This document shows, in pieces, positions 33,441-44,601 of a DNA stretch of 64,000 nucleotides. The notes beneath the pieces are model-generated. The model searched no databases, was not told where the DNA came from, and worked only from the letters and a program-made list of their open reading frames with translations. The stretch is from contig NC_065539.1 in the NCBI RefSeq assembly GCF_932294415.1, positions 52,843,501-52,907,500 on the forward strand. The letters run 5' to 3'. The position numbers were made by a program, and so were the translations under genes. Within the stretch, counting starts at the first letter, position 1, and each line of letters starts with the position of its first letter. The DNA comes from Quercus robur (lineage: Eukaryota > Streptophyta > Magnoliopsida > Fagales > Fagaceae).

Positions 33441-35010
33441 CTTTATGAATATAGAATATTATGATAAAGAACATCATAAAATCTTGATTCCTGAGTGAAC
33501 TTCAATTTCAACTTTTGAGTAGTCAGACAAAATGTTGAAAGGAATTAACTTAGGTAACAGCGTTTAAATTTTTTATTTTTTATAATTGATCTAGACATTG
33601 CATTATATGATTTTCTTTTTACAATTTGTTTTTATTCTTTTCCTCTTTGAATCTGATTTCTGAGCTCAAGGTCAAAGGAGAATGTTGGATTTTATTTTTT
33701 AACCGGTCACAACAATTTATAACAGTAAACTTTTTTACTATTAACATTTAAATTTTAGCAAGGAGAATCCTACTCTTTATTGGTATAGATGAAAACTGAA
33801 GAAGATGCATGTTCGTGACTGAAAAACACAGGAAAAAATGTGTTTAACATCCCTACTGAGTTCTGACTTCCACACTTTTCTGAACAATAAAAATCATTTG
33901 ATAATATATAAGACAAGCTAACAAGTGCATGATAACCCACTTACCTTCTTCTCAAAATTGGAAAAAAAGAAAAGAAAGTGCTTGATAACCATAAACTTCC
34001 AAAAAAAAACTAAGCAGTGTGAAAACATTAGGTGACACATCCACCATGAACCATGGCGACATTCAGCATACAGAGTAATGATATAAGGCACACCAAAGGA
34101 TATAAGTTTAAATAATAAAATTATTATGTCTATAAGTGTATTTGCATACTCTTCACTTGCAATGGCTTGTTCTGTCAAAGCTTCCTAATCGTTAATGCAT
34201 TGTCCAGATGACTTAAAATTTGTCATATGACTTGATTATCAGTTCACCTTTCTCTGTATGTACTCTGCCTTCCCTCATTCTTGCCACCACCTTGTCTTAA
34301 ATGAAAATTTTATACCACAAAACTATCAGATGCTACATGCATATGATAGATAATTAGGATCCTTCTTCAAAACATAGAAAGGTGTGTCCTGTTTGTATCA
34401 TTGTGCAGATAACTTTAAACCAACATCTGTTTTCAATTAATTAAATCTTTTCTACCAGAAAATAGAGATAATAACAAGAGAAATTAAGGGAAATAACGTC
34501 CAAAAGAACACTTGCAGGATGTACAAGAGAAAATTTTGGATACCCTTATCCAAAATATAATTTCTGTCTACTCAAAATGACAGATCCAAAAGAAACAACG
34601 AAAGAGAAGATGAAACAGTGTTCTATTCCCATGGGGAAGATTCTTGTGTTCTCTACATAGCCATATTTCTTCTGTGCGTGCATTATAGTATCGACAGCTC
34701 ATTTGCACTCCTCACATATATACCTTGCGAGACATTTTCTTCCTTCTCTACAGGAATGTGGACCTCAATGAGTCAAATGGCCCGATAAAATGAATCAATG
34801 CCAAAATTTTTGTTTTTTTTACTAACAGAATGCCACATCAAGAAAGCACATCCGTACTTCTAACTTGACCTTTTTCTAGTTAAACTAATTCCCATAAACT
34901 AATCTAATCTAATCAATGCAAGAGGGATTGAGAGTGCAGGATAATAGTTACAATCAAACTGATGCACCTTTGGGATAAATTGTGAGGTTGCCTAGAACAA
35001 GAGAAACTAC
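33441..35010. other. Intergenic, nothing recognised
   Basis: Open frames are short and without recognisable motifs. Confidence 0.4.
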
Positions 35011-35013
35011 TAA

Positions 35014-36196
35014 GAGCATTCGCATCCCATATTTTCATACTATTCTATTTTACCATCTCAAAAAGTCACTTTATCAATTATACAATATCATTTTATAATA
35101 CACTCAGCATCCCAACTTTTATTTTACTATACTACACATGAAAATAATATAAATTATACAATAAAATATATTTTATTCTCTCTCTCATTTTTGTCTCCCT
35201 TCCTCTTTCTCAACTAGTGGTCAAAACTCAATACACCATCCACACAGCAACCACCCTCTCAACCACACCACCTCCACACAGCAACCCAGTCACCACCACA
35301 CAACAACCACCATGACACCAAAACCCGTTAACCAACAAAACCCTTCTTCTTCTTTTTCATCCTCAGGATTCATCACCGTCTTCACCGAGATCAATCACTT
35401 CAACCCAAAACCCCAACTACAAGAACAAGCCTTTCCCACCACCACTGAGATCTTCCTCTTCTGTGACCCGATCATTGACCCAAACCCACACCACCACCAC
35501 GATCTCCGATCTCTGCCGATCCACACCAACCCCGAACCCAAAATCAACACCCAACTCCGTCACACCAATCCCCATTCAAAAATCAACACCCAAATCCAAA
35601 ATCTCCAATCCACGCCCAGATCAACACCCAGCTCTATCACGCCCAGATCAACCCAAATCCAAAACCCATAACCCATAACCCATGGCCCACCACCTGACCC
35701 ATGATACACCGATTGGAGCAAACCACACCCACATTGGAGCAAACCCATTGAAGCCACATCGAACCCATCGGAGCAAATAGCACTGAGAGAGAGGAAAGGG
35801 AGAGGGAGAAATCTGAAAGAGAGAGAGACGAGGATGACAAAGTTGAGAGAGTGGGAGAGTTAGAGCAGATGAGAGAGAAAATGAATAAAATAATATTTTT
35901 ATTTTTACAATTGAGCTACAGTGCAAAATTGCTAAGCAATTGCTACAGTGCGCAATTTTGGGCCCAAAATTGCTTAGCATCCGAAATTGTCTATGTACAC
36001 TATTGCAAAAAAATTTGCAATTGTGCTACAGTGCAATTCTAACAGTGTAAAATTTCGGGCCCAAAAAGCACTGTAGCACAATTGCAAATTTTTTTACAAT
36101 AGTTTACATATACAATTTCGGATGCTGAGCAATTTTGAGCCCGAAATGCCAAATTTTCCTTACATTTGGCATTTCATAGACCCAATGCGAATGCTC
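35014..36196. mobile_element. PIF/Harbinger-like non-autonomous element, 1.18 kb
   Basis: Ends GAGCATTCGCATC and GCGAATGCTC, flanked by TAA (35011-35013, 36197-36199). The 5' part carries a proline-, asparagine- and threonine-rich open stretch (35312-35671) without a recognisable domain, possibly captured and decayed. The 3' part holds a long hairpin (about 35960-36135): arms from AAAATTGCTTAGCATCCGAA to GTGCTACAGTGC and back. Confidence 0.75.
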
Positions 36197-36640
36197 TAAT
36201 CCTAAATATGGGAACCTTGGATCCCTAATTGTAGTAAACAATATGACTATCAGTATATCACAAAGCCATTATAAATCATCATTAACTCAAAGAGCTATAG
36301 AGTAAGACAACAAAATAACACTTGGTATCTTAAGAAAACCAGCAACATCAGATGAACAGAAACTAGCAGTTACAAATTCAAAAAAATTTATTATCCATCC
36401 CTGTAACATTACTTGCTGGAAGAATATAAACTACATATCTTTCATTACATTTTTCAGTGGTAAAAGAATTTTTATTTTTTTTAGAAAAGTATACAATGAA
36501 GTGACACCCAGCGAAAATAAAATAGCCAATTACTATAACTTCAAGATTCATTAGTTTTGCATTCAAGTGGAAAGTATTACACTATTTTTTTGACATGGAA
36601 CAATTACACGATTAATATATGCAAATTAACAGTACAAGTC

Positions 36641-36663
36641 TTCAAAAAAAAAAAAAAAAAAAA
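36641..36663 (+). mobile_element. Tail-only micro-insertion (TTC + A20)
   Basis: Poly(A) of about 20 with only TTC in front, between two copies of ACAGTACAAGTC (36629-36640, 36664-36675). Confidence 0.7.
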
Positions 36664-36675
36664 ACAGTACAAGTC

Positions 36676-37560
36676 CTTGTTAATACAGACTGTACTGAAC
36701 GTAAAGCCATGGAATTGATCACAAGAAGGATCAATTAAATTAGAATCTAATGAACCAACAACAACAATGTAAGTGATCAGCAAAATTGTGAAGGTCACAA
36801 AAGAAGCAAAATATAAAACAATTTGTTTAAGGCAAGAATAATATGGTTTGAGCTACCTCCTATGACCGGTTCTCTTAGAAGCTCATTGGGTTAATTTGAT
36901 ACTTATACCAAGTATCAGGTCCATAGGTTCGAGAACTGGTGAGAGAGAGCTACCTCCTATGATAATATTGCAAAGCAGGCAAGTTCAATTTGTTGTCCTC
37001 ATAATGCATTCATCTTTTTGACAGTTTTTTATCTCATCCCTAATTCCTTCAACAGATGACTCTCAATTCCTTATAAGCCAGACATTATATATAATTGAAG
37101 CTGTCATTTTCTTCTTGAATAACATATATATTCAAAATCTGCCCCAGCCACGTATATATGAAGAATTTCAAGCAAAAGTGTATCAAAACCAAAAAAAAAA
37201 AAAAAAAATATATCTAGCAAAAGAAGAAATTACTAACCTTTGGCTGTAGATTTTCATAAATGAAGTAACAAAGGATTTTCTCCAAATAATATGTTATCAT
37301 CCAGCAGGAACAAAAAAAGAAAACGCCCGGCTTAAGTAAATCTACAACTTGACACCATTAAACCAATCCATCCACTGACGTAAGACGAAAAAACCATTTC
37401 TTCTCAATAGTCAATGGCAAGGCCACCATCAGTTGTGTCACCTGTTGCAAATTTGTAATCTAGAACATGATATCTCCATAATTCCTTTCCACAACCAAAT
37501 GATCATAACCAAAAATCATCAGAATTTCTTAGTCTAGTTTTAAAATAAACTGATCAGAAA
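36676..37560. repeat. Copy of DUF2828-gene 3' flank (with upstream part)
   Basis: 36676-37150 is nearly repeated at 38613-38990 (AATACAGACTGTACTGAACG onward). 37020-37560 is nearly repeated at 40010-40500 (ATTCCTTCAACAGATGACTC onward). Confidence 0.75.
36866..36946 (+). mobile_element. 81-bp tRNA-like retroposon insertion
   Basis: 81 bp flanked by 16-bp duplications GAGCTACCTCCTATGA (36850-36865, 36947-36962). The uninterrupted site is at 38783-38798 in the sister copy. It contains GGTTCGAGAACTGG, similar to a polymerase III B box. No poly(A). Probably a short SINE or part of one. Confidence 0.7.
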
Positions 37561-37788
37561 TATAACTTAGTCCCTAAACAGTTAGTTATTTTTTCTCAAC
37601 TGTTTTATGGACTAAATTGGCTTTAGGGACCAAATTGGTTAGTTTTAAAAAGTTTTGAACTTAATTTGCATTAGTCCGAACCTCAGGAAATGTAAATGGA
37701 ATTTACCCTAAAAAAATAAATATAGTTGAAGGTATTTATAGACAATTTTGCAGAGGAAAGCAAATTCCTAGAAAAAAAAGGAACTCCT

Positions 37789-38140
37789 CTTCACTTCTCA
37801 AAGCTTTGATAAGTAACTCTTACTATTGGTCTTTGATAAGTCATATCAATATGGTATGAACCATATTTTCTTCACATTTAAAAAGAAAACTTTAAAATAT
37901 CTTCTAATCTTTATTTTCTCTCTATACAAATAAAATAACAAAGAAAACACTCAAATATAATAATAAAAAATGAGCTAAATCATACATGAATCCTTAAGTT
38001 CATAATTCAATAATTCTATAAAAGAAGAAAAGAGAATATATATATATAACACATAAAACAAAGTTGAATCACATATAAAAATAGCTTAAGTATGCATTTG
38101 AATGATGTTTTTGTTAGAGTAAAATACTATTTTGGTATGT
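37789..38140 (+). repeat. Copy of DNA upstream of CDC73
   Basis: Matches 49447-49805 closely (CTCTTCACTTCTCAAAG, GGTATGAACCATATTTTCTT, ATTCAATAATTCTATAAAA) in the same orientation. It joins at about 38140 to an inverted copy of 47040-47400. Confidence 0.8.
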
Positions 38141-38344
38141 AAATTTTTAATTTAAATTATATTACTGTGTAAAAAAAAAAACACATAATACCTGTAAAAA
38201 AAAACAGCAACGTATTCAACAACAAAATCTTCCTCTTTACACGTGACTTTTTAGATAATTATTGTTCATACAGATTTACCAAAAATGTTTTTGGATAAAG
38301 TTAAAAAAAAAAATTGTAAATAAGGTAATAAGTATTTAAGTTTA

Positions 38345-38520
38345 GAGCAAGATTTAGGTACAGTACTTAAGTGTTGTTCCTTAGGTTTCTCTTAAGATTC
38401 TATCATGTGGCTTTTTTCACATTAATGGAAGTGTATTTTTAAGTTAAGTAGCCACATGACAAAATCTTAAAAGAGGAACCTAAGAAACAACACCTAAGAT
38501 ATTGTATATAAGTTTTGTCC
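38345..38520. mobile_element. Mutator-type fold-back MITE, 176 bp
   Basis: Two arms of about 50 bp (CTTAAGTGTTGTTCCTTAGG ... and back as ACCTAAGAAACAACACCTAA) flanked by a perfect 9-bp TTAAGTTTA (38336-38344, 38521-38529). The related region at 47120-47150 reads through without it. Confidence 0.85.
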
Positions 38521-38612
38521 TTAAGTTTAAAGTAAACACCTTCTCTTTTTTCTCCAAAAAAAAAGTATCCATATGTAATAAACTTTTATTCTTCTAAAAA
38601 AATAAACTTTTG

Positions 38613-39140
38613 TTAATACAGACTGTACTGAACGTAAAGCAATGGAATTGATCACAAGAAGGATCAATTAAATTAGAATCTAATGAGCCAACAGCAACAA
38701 TGTAAGTGATCAGCAAAATTGTGAAGGTCACAAAAGAAGCAAAATATAAAACAATTTGTTTAAGGCAAGAATAGTATAGTTTGAGCTACCTCCTATGATA
38801 ATATTGCAATGTAGGCAAGTTCAATTTGTTGTCCTCATAATGCATTCATCTTTTTGACAGTTTTAATCTCGTCCCTAATTCCTTCAACAGATGACTCTCA
38901 CTTCCTTATAAACCAAACATTATATATAATTGAAGCTGTAATTTTCTTCTTGAATAACATATATATTCAAAATCTGCCCCAGCCACTTATATATGAAACT
39001 TCTTTTCAAGAATTTCTAGCAAAAGTGTATCAAAAAAAAACCAAAAGAATTTCTAGCAAAAGAAGAAATTACTAACCTTTGGCTGTAGATTTTCATAAAT
39101 GAAGTAACAAAGGATTTTCTCCAAATAATATGTATAATGA
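38613..39140. repeat. Copy of DUF2828-gene 3' flank (truncated)
   Basis: Repeats 36676 onward and breaks off at ATAATATGT about 39130, where the others continue TATCATCCAGCAGG. It lacks the 81-bp insertion seen at 36866. Confidence 0.75.
39026..39044 (+). mobile_element. Tail-only micro-insertion (19 nt)
   Basis: TGTATCAAAAAAAAACCAA between two copies of AAGAATTTCTAGCAAAAG (39008-39025, 39045-39062). The sister copy has the site once at 40143-40160. A degraded version of the same insertion is in the copy at about 37175, so it happened before those two copies separated. Confidence 0.85.
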
Positions 39141-39308
39141 GTTTGCCTGTGCACTCATTGGTATAATGAATTGGTGGCTTTGTAAGATAAAAAAAAAATA
39201 GTGTAATATGGTGGAAGCCACTGATAACTGCAAATTCCATGCAAATTTTTAATGTATAAGAATGTGAAGTTTAATATTATGGTAGCCTTTCCCTTGTTAT
39301 GTGCAATT

Positions 39309-39360
<52 letters not shown>

Positions 39361-40009
39361 TGTTTCTTAAATGAAGTGGTGAGAAAGATTCAAACCCAGG
39401 TTCTGATTCAAACCCAAGTTCTCCTTCATGGGAGAACTGAGCAATGCAACTAAGCTACAAAGCTCTTAATTATATGGAATTAGCTAGGTAATAACGTGAG
39501 GAGGGGTATACACTACTAATATGGTAGAAGAATGTTGTGCTTCCTATTCCACTATTTTTTATTTGACAGAAATCAATAATATAAAGTTAATATTATTATC
39601 ATTTTGTGAAACATGGTTCTGTAATTGACTGTACAACTTATTGTTCGTTATAAAAACAGTTATATAATCTGTGTGCTTATTTATTCGTGGATAAATTTGT
39701 AAAATAGAATATCCAAATCATTCATCTTAGGACCCTACTTAGGTGAGACCAGAACCCAGTACTGATCCTATAAGGCACCTCCCTCCACCCACCCCCCCCC
39801 CCCCCCCCCCTTTCTCTTTCATGTTTAGTTATGACCATACTTAGCTGCTAATGATTGTTCCAACTCAGTTATGTTTTGTTTTTGATAAGTAATAGAATTT
39901 TTATTGAACATGAGTAGGGCTACTCTATGCTCACGTTGATGTGCATAAAGCACCTTTAAAAAAAATACAAGCAAATCAATCAGAAGATCTAAGAGAAAGT
40001 TGAAAATAA
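39141..40009. other. Intergenic with SINE and poly(C)
   Basis: Holds the SINE at 39312-39474 and a run of about 19 C at 39790-39810. No gene seen. Confidence 0.5.
39312..39474 (-). mobile_element. tRNA-derived SINE
   Basis: Read on the minus strand: AGCTTTGTAGCTTAGTTGCA (A-box-like), two GGGTTTGAATC (B-box-like) and, after GAAACAC, a 48-nt poly(A) (the T run 39312-39359). AATTAG lies beside both ends (39305-39310 and about 39477), a short target duplication. Confidence 0.65.
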
Positions 40010-40767
40010 TTCCTTCAACAGATGACTCTCAATTCCTTATAAGCCAAACATTATATATAATTGAAGCTGTAATTTTCTTCTTGAATAACATATATATATA
40101 TTCAAAATCTGCCCCAGCCACATATATATGAAACTTCTTTTCAAGAATTTCTAGCAAAAGAAGAAATTACTAACCTTTGGCTGTAGATTTTCATAAATGA
40201 AGTAACAAAGGATTTTCTCCAAATAATATGTTATCATCCAGCAGGAACAAAAAAGAAAACGCCCGGCTTAAGTATAACTACAACTTGACACCATTAAACC
40301 AATCAATCCACTGACGTAAGACAAAAAAAACCTTTGCTTCTCAATAGTCAATGGCAAGGCCACCATCAGTTGTGTCACCTTGCAAATTTGTAATCTAGCA
40401 CATGATATCTCCATAATTCCTTTCCACAACCAAATGAACATAACCAAAAATCATCAGAATTTCTTAGTCTAGTTTTAAAATAGACTGATCAGAAATATAA
40501 TTTAGTGTCTCAAGAAAGTCAAACATCTAACAAGCAAATCCAGCAATGAATAAGCTACTGCATATTTAAAAGGAACGTACGGGCAATTCAACAATTAATC
40601 ACATCATAGCCAAGAATGATCACAAAAAGGGATTACCGAATCATAAACAGATAATTCCAATGAACCATAGTCAAAATTATTGCAAAATTTATTTCATTAA
40701 AGATGAAAATAGGAAAATTAACATGAACAACTACTACTTAAAAAAGCTCCTAAAAAAGTCATGGACA
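40010..40767. repeat. 3' flank of the DUF2828 gene (reference copy)
   Basis: The stretch directly downstream of the gene on the minus strand, of which partial copies lie at 32704, 36676 and 38613. It should include the gene's 3' UTR. No clear polyadenylation signal was assigned. Confidence 0.65.
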
Positions 40768-42846
40768 TTAATCATAGATTGCAAGCTTCTGGTACATCTC
40801 TCCAGAGATAGCTTCATGCATGACAGCAACAGGGTTGATAATCCCACCATTTTCCAAGAACAACTTGACCAAATTCTTAGAAAACCCACTCACCAGAGCC
40901 ACCCCACTCTGATCGGATGGAACAGGAGTGGCCTTAGAGTTCCTAAGGTTCCAAAACACAATCTCAGGCACCTTATTGTACCCCTTCTCCCTAAACTTTC
41001 TCTGTATAACCTCATAGTCAGTTTCCCACCCTGACCTCCTCAGCCTAGCCTCTCTCTCTCGCTGTTGTGTAGCCTCATTCCGCCTCTGCCTCCTCTCATT
41101 CACATCGCTCTCCGACTCGTCACTATCCATATCCGAAGAATCATCATCCATACCATAATAACCACCATACTCATAATGCCCAGATGCTTCATCAAACTCC
41201 ATATCACTGAAAACAAACACTTTTTGTATAAGTTGGTCCTCAGTCAAGTCTGCTTGAACAGCCACATCCAGAATCTGATCAAACACAGCCTGAAAGTTGG
41301 TGCTCCCACCCCACTGCATATTTCTAATAAACTGAGTCTTTTCACTCAGGCTATCTCCTTGAACCATTTGAATGGTAGGGTTGGTGTCAAAAGTTATCAC
41401 TTGACCTTTCCATGGGTCCTCACTAAGCTCCGAGATCATCAACCCTAGAGCCACACAAACATTCATAGGTTGACCGTCCATACTCCCCGACACGTCACAA
41501 ACCGCAATGCAGTTACTCAGCTTGCCCTTCTTCAACAAGTCATCCACCATTCTCTTCCACTGAAGCTCCGCCACCTGTCCTCCATCGCCGTCATTCAACG
41601 AAGCGATAATCTCATGTGGGAGCAACGCACCCGCCGCGATTGTTGCCTCACCATGCTTCACGCTTTCGAGGTACTCCTGGAATCGCTTGTTGTCGTGTTT
41701 CAGAAAGAGTTCCTTGTAATTCTTCATTGCCACAGAAGGTACACGGTTGTAAGGCAAGGTTTCCCACATATTTGCACTCATATACACTTCGGGGAGTTCC
41801 AGAACCTTATGGAGTGGGACCAAAACTTGCTTTCTCAACCTATCTCGGACTCTATAAGCATAGTGAGCATCTTCTAGGGTTTGATATTCCGGGTCAGACT
41901 CTTTAGGGAAAACCCGTTTAGCAATGCTCTCGCATATCAACAAGGACTTGTCGTAGGCCGAGTCAATCGTAGGGCACCATTTCGCTGCAAGACTGATATC
42001 TCTATGCTTTCCTTCATTCAAAGCTTGCATATCAGCCTTCAACATGTCAGCAAAAACATCGGAAACAGCGTCATGCAAGAACCGATAATCCGGATCTCGC
42101 TTATACCTCTCGAAAGCTTTCTTGGCCATGGCCAAGACCCGTTCTTTCCTCATCGTCCTTGCGTGCTCTCTTTCGAGATTGACCTTAGCGATATTCTGCT
42201 TAACCCTCAACTCCTTGGGCAACTTTGAAGTCTTATTCTTGTTCTTATTCCTCTCGGTTTCTTTCATATTTGCGAGGTGTTTTCTCGCGAGAGAACGCAT
42301 TCTGCCTGTGACTCTTCCCCTGCCTTGCATTCTTCTGCCTATGCCCATGGCTGCTTTTCTCTGGTCCCATTCTCTCTTGGCGATTTCGCGTGCCGACTCA
42401 CCTTCAAGAATTAGGTAAAGAATTTCCAGGAGGTCTTTGAAGTAACCGAAGTCAGCGAAAGATCTAGCATTGAGGGCTAGGGTTTTAGGGTGGTGTTTAT
42501 GGAACCAAAGCGCCGCCGTATAGAACCGTTGCTTGTCGGATTTTCCAGTGCCACGTACACCACGGAGGTTACAGATGAGTTTGAGTGTGGTGAGAGGGTG
42601 GTAGGCCCAGGCTTTTTGGACTCGCTCGACGGTTTCGTGGGATGGTGTGGAGGGGACAACATGGAAAAAGAAATCTAAACATGGGTTTCCTGTCTCTTTG
42701 TAGGTTAACGAACAGTTTTCTGTGAAGCCGAGTGTGGGTTCTTGGGTTGAAAGATTTAGGGTTTCAACTGAGGACTCGATGGCGGTAGTGGTGGTGCTTT
42801 GGGTGTTGATCTGGGGTGGGCCGAGAAGAAGGGAATCTGAGGCCAT
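40768..42846 (-). CDS. DUF2828 / von Willebrand factor A-like protein
   Basis: 692 residues, single exon, start ATG at 42846 (MASDSLLLGPPQ). It belongs to the plant-fungal DUF2828 family of unknown function. N-terminal half (about 50-430) has family blocks such as YHPLTTLKLICNLRGVRGTG and AKWCPTIDSAYDKSLLI, with a basic R/K-rich stretch around 175-240. The C-terminal half is a vWA-like fold: DVSGS at 451-455 is the metal-site motif, followed by GGSTNF and VFSDMEFD. An acidic run (DDDSSDMDSDESESD) and a basic stretch interrupt it. The metal-binding pattern looks complete. No signal peptide or membrane segment, so cytosolic or nuclear. Length and lack of introns fit the family. Likely intact; role unknown. 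Confidence 0.93.
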   Translation of the reverse strand: MASDSLLLGPPQINTQSTTTTAIESSVETLNLSTQEPTLGFTENCSLTYKETGNPCLDFFFHVVPSTPSHETVERVQKAWAYHPLTTLKLICNLRGVRGTGKSDKQRFYTAALWFHKHHPKTLALNARSFADFGYFKDLLEILYLILEGESAREIAKREWDQRKAAMGIGRRMQGRGRVTGRMRSLARKHLANMKETERNKNKNKTSKLPKELRVKQNIAKVNLEREHARTMRKERVLAMAKKAFERYKRDPDYRFLHDAVSDVFADMLKADMQALNEGKHRDISLAAKWCPTIDSAYDKSLLICESIAKRVFPKESDPEYQTLEDAHYAYRVRDRLRKQVLVPLHKVLELPEVYMSANMWETLPYNRVPSVAMKNYKELFLKHDNKRFQEYLESVKHGEATIAAGALLPHEIIASLNDGDGGQVAELQWKRMVDDLLKKGKLSNCIAVCDVSGSMDGQPMNVCVALGLMISELSEDPWKGQVITFDTNPTIQMVQGDSLSEKTQFIRNMQWGGSTNFQAVFDQILDVAVQADLTEDQLIQKVFVFSDMEFDEASGHYEYGGYYGMDDDSSDMDSDESESDVNERRQRRNEATQQREREARLRRSGWETDYEVIQRKFREKGYNKVPEIVFWNLRNSKATPVPSDQSGVALVSGFSKNLVKLFLENGGIINPVAVMHEAISGEMYQKLAIYD

Positions 42847-42958
42847 TGGGATTTTACTTTAGGAAGGGTGAGTGAGACTGAGATTTTTGATTGAGATTTG
42901 AGAGAGAGAGAGAATTAATATCAATTTTCTCTGATCGCTACCAAACACCTAAGGACCA

Positions 42959-43000
42959 TCATAAATACAAAATAGCCACCATCAAAACCACGGCTGCCAT
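42959..43000 (-). promoter_or_regulatory. Upstream ORF in the DUF2828 gene leader
   Basis: 13 codons (MAAVVLMVAILYL then TGA) ending 112 nt before the main ATG. Its start lies in a second copy of the start region: 42843-42917 and 42997-43066 share CCATTGGGATTTT(A/G)CTTTAGGAAGG and the GAGAGAGAGAG run. If transcription starts near 43090 it lies in the 5' leader and could lower translation. Confidence 0.5.
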
Positions 43001-43118
43001 TGGGATTTTGCTTTAGGAAGGGTGAGGGAGACTGAGATTTTGATTGAGATTTCAGAGAGAGAGAGAGACAGGGAGTTTGAATATGATCTGTGATTGTGAC
43101 TAGGGTTTACAAAGGGGA

Positions 43119-43126
43119 TTTATATA
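43119..43126 (-). promoter_or_regulatory. TATA box of the DUF2828 gene
   Basis: TATATAAA on the minus strand. A telo-box-like AAACCCTA follows at 43101-43108. Expected start near 43090, giving a leader of about 245 nt with GA repeats. Confidence 0.6.
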
Positions 43127-43129
43127 CAC

Positions 43130-43669
43130 ACGGAGTGCTTATATGCTGGGTTTGCACCGGCTTTAGTATGAACTCACCGTCTAAATAAAAGCTTTCATGT
43201 TAGGAAAGGGCCCACCTGATGCTAGTTGGCCCATTTTGCATGTCGAACCAACTTGAAAAAAACCCAATCCCAAACCAATCAGATCACTCAACCAAAAATC
43301 AATAAATTCTTCAAGAACCCAGGTACAAAAATTTAAAGGATGAAAAACGCACAACAGTCAGAACATTTAAGGAAGTAACATGGCCAGGTTGGCTGTCTGC
43401 TCCTCATGATCCTCATCGATTTAACGATAGATTTGCTTTTGAACCCATTTTCTTCTGGGTACTTCGTATTGAAGCGCATAGTTGCTTAAGTATTTAGAGG
43501 AAGTCAGGCAATCAAAGCAGTGTTGGTATAAGTGTGCGAAGCATATTTGAAGAAGTGCGCTATATGGACAGAATGGGCGATGATAACGTGGGCTATATAG
43601 AACGCTAGGAAGAAGGTTATTTTACGTAATGCAAGTCTCTCATGCATGAGTATCAAACGTTGATGGCCA
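43130..43669. other. Intergenic, nothing recognised
   Basis: Upstream of the DUF2828 gene. No repeat or gene placed. Confidence 0.4.
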
Positions 43670-43937
43670 ACCAGAGGACATGATTTGGTCTAAGGCAGCT
43701 TTTTCAATTTTTTATTCTTTGATTTAGTCAATTTTTTTGGTCTGCCGCAGCTATTTTCAATTTTTTATTCGTTTCTTTAGTCATGTCTTCTGTTTGTGGT
43801 GATGTTTAGCCTGTTTCTTGTTCTGTAGCGTAGCCGGATAGGCCGTTGTGGCTCAGGATCCTATTCTTATATTTTTGTACTTTTGCCAATTTTAATATAT
43901 CAATTCTACCTTCTTCTGTTAAAAAAAAAAAAAAAAA
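43670..43937 (+). mobile_element. Possible LINE 3' tail
   Basis: T-rich stretch ending TTTTGTACTTTTGCCAATTT-AATATATC followed by a 17-nt poly(A) (43921-43937), as in 3' ends of plant L1 elements. Two versions of TTTCAATTTTTTATTC(T/G)TT lie inside. 5' end and target duplication not found. Confidence 0.35.
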
Positions 43938-44268
43938 GATGTACGCCTTTTGGAGTTTTTTGATCAGCTCAATGTTCTATTTTATATATATATATATATA
44001 TATATACGCGCATGTAATAAACTTTTGCATATATATATATATATATATATACAACAACCCAAGTTTGCATATATGTACAGTATATATGCATATATATATA
44101 TATATATACACACATATATATATATATATGCATCGCATGGCTTAATTAAAATTTATATATAAATAATTATTTTATTAATTTACTTAAAATAAATAATAAA
44201 AATAAATAAATATTTTACTTTTAAGTTACATAATGAATATATGTTGTGTGAAATTAAGGTATTATAAA

Positions 44269-44304
<36 letters not shown>

Positions 44305-44601
44305 GATTGGAAGATGGTAGATGTACCTAAATAAATAAATAAATATATATATAAAATAATTTTCAAAAATACATTGAACTTTAAGGCTCAATTAATCATA
44401 TATTTTTAAATGGAAAACCTTTGAATTTAATAGTTAAAAACTATCCAAAACAGTAATTAAAGCTCAAACTTTTGTACTCATTTATTATCTTCTACAATAA
44501 TTGGTTCAAGTTTTAGTTACATACTCACACTTTCATCTCTCAAAGTAATAGAGAAAACAAACAGGTTTATTCTTTGTTCTTTTTCTAAAGTTATATCTTA
44601 A
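43938..44601. other. TA-rich stretch with duplicate of 44619-44850
   Basis: Several (TA)n runs (43983-44006, 44029-44050, 44270-44300). 44127-44450 and 44619-44850 share GGCTTAATTAAAAT, AATAATTATTTTATTAATTT and TACATAATGAAT in order. Confidence 0.55.

Noticed and set aside
40660-42678. Several plus-strand frames of 96-135 codons
   Set aside because: Shadows of the DUF2828 gene on the minus strand.
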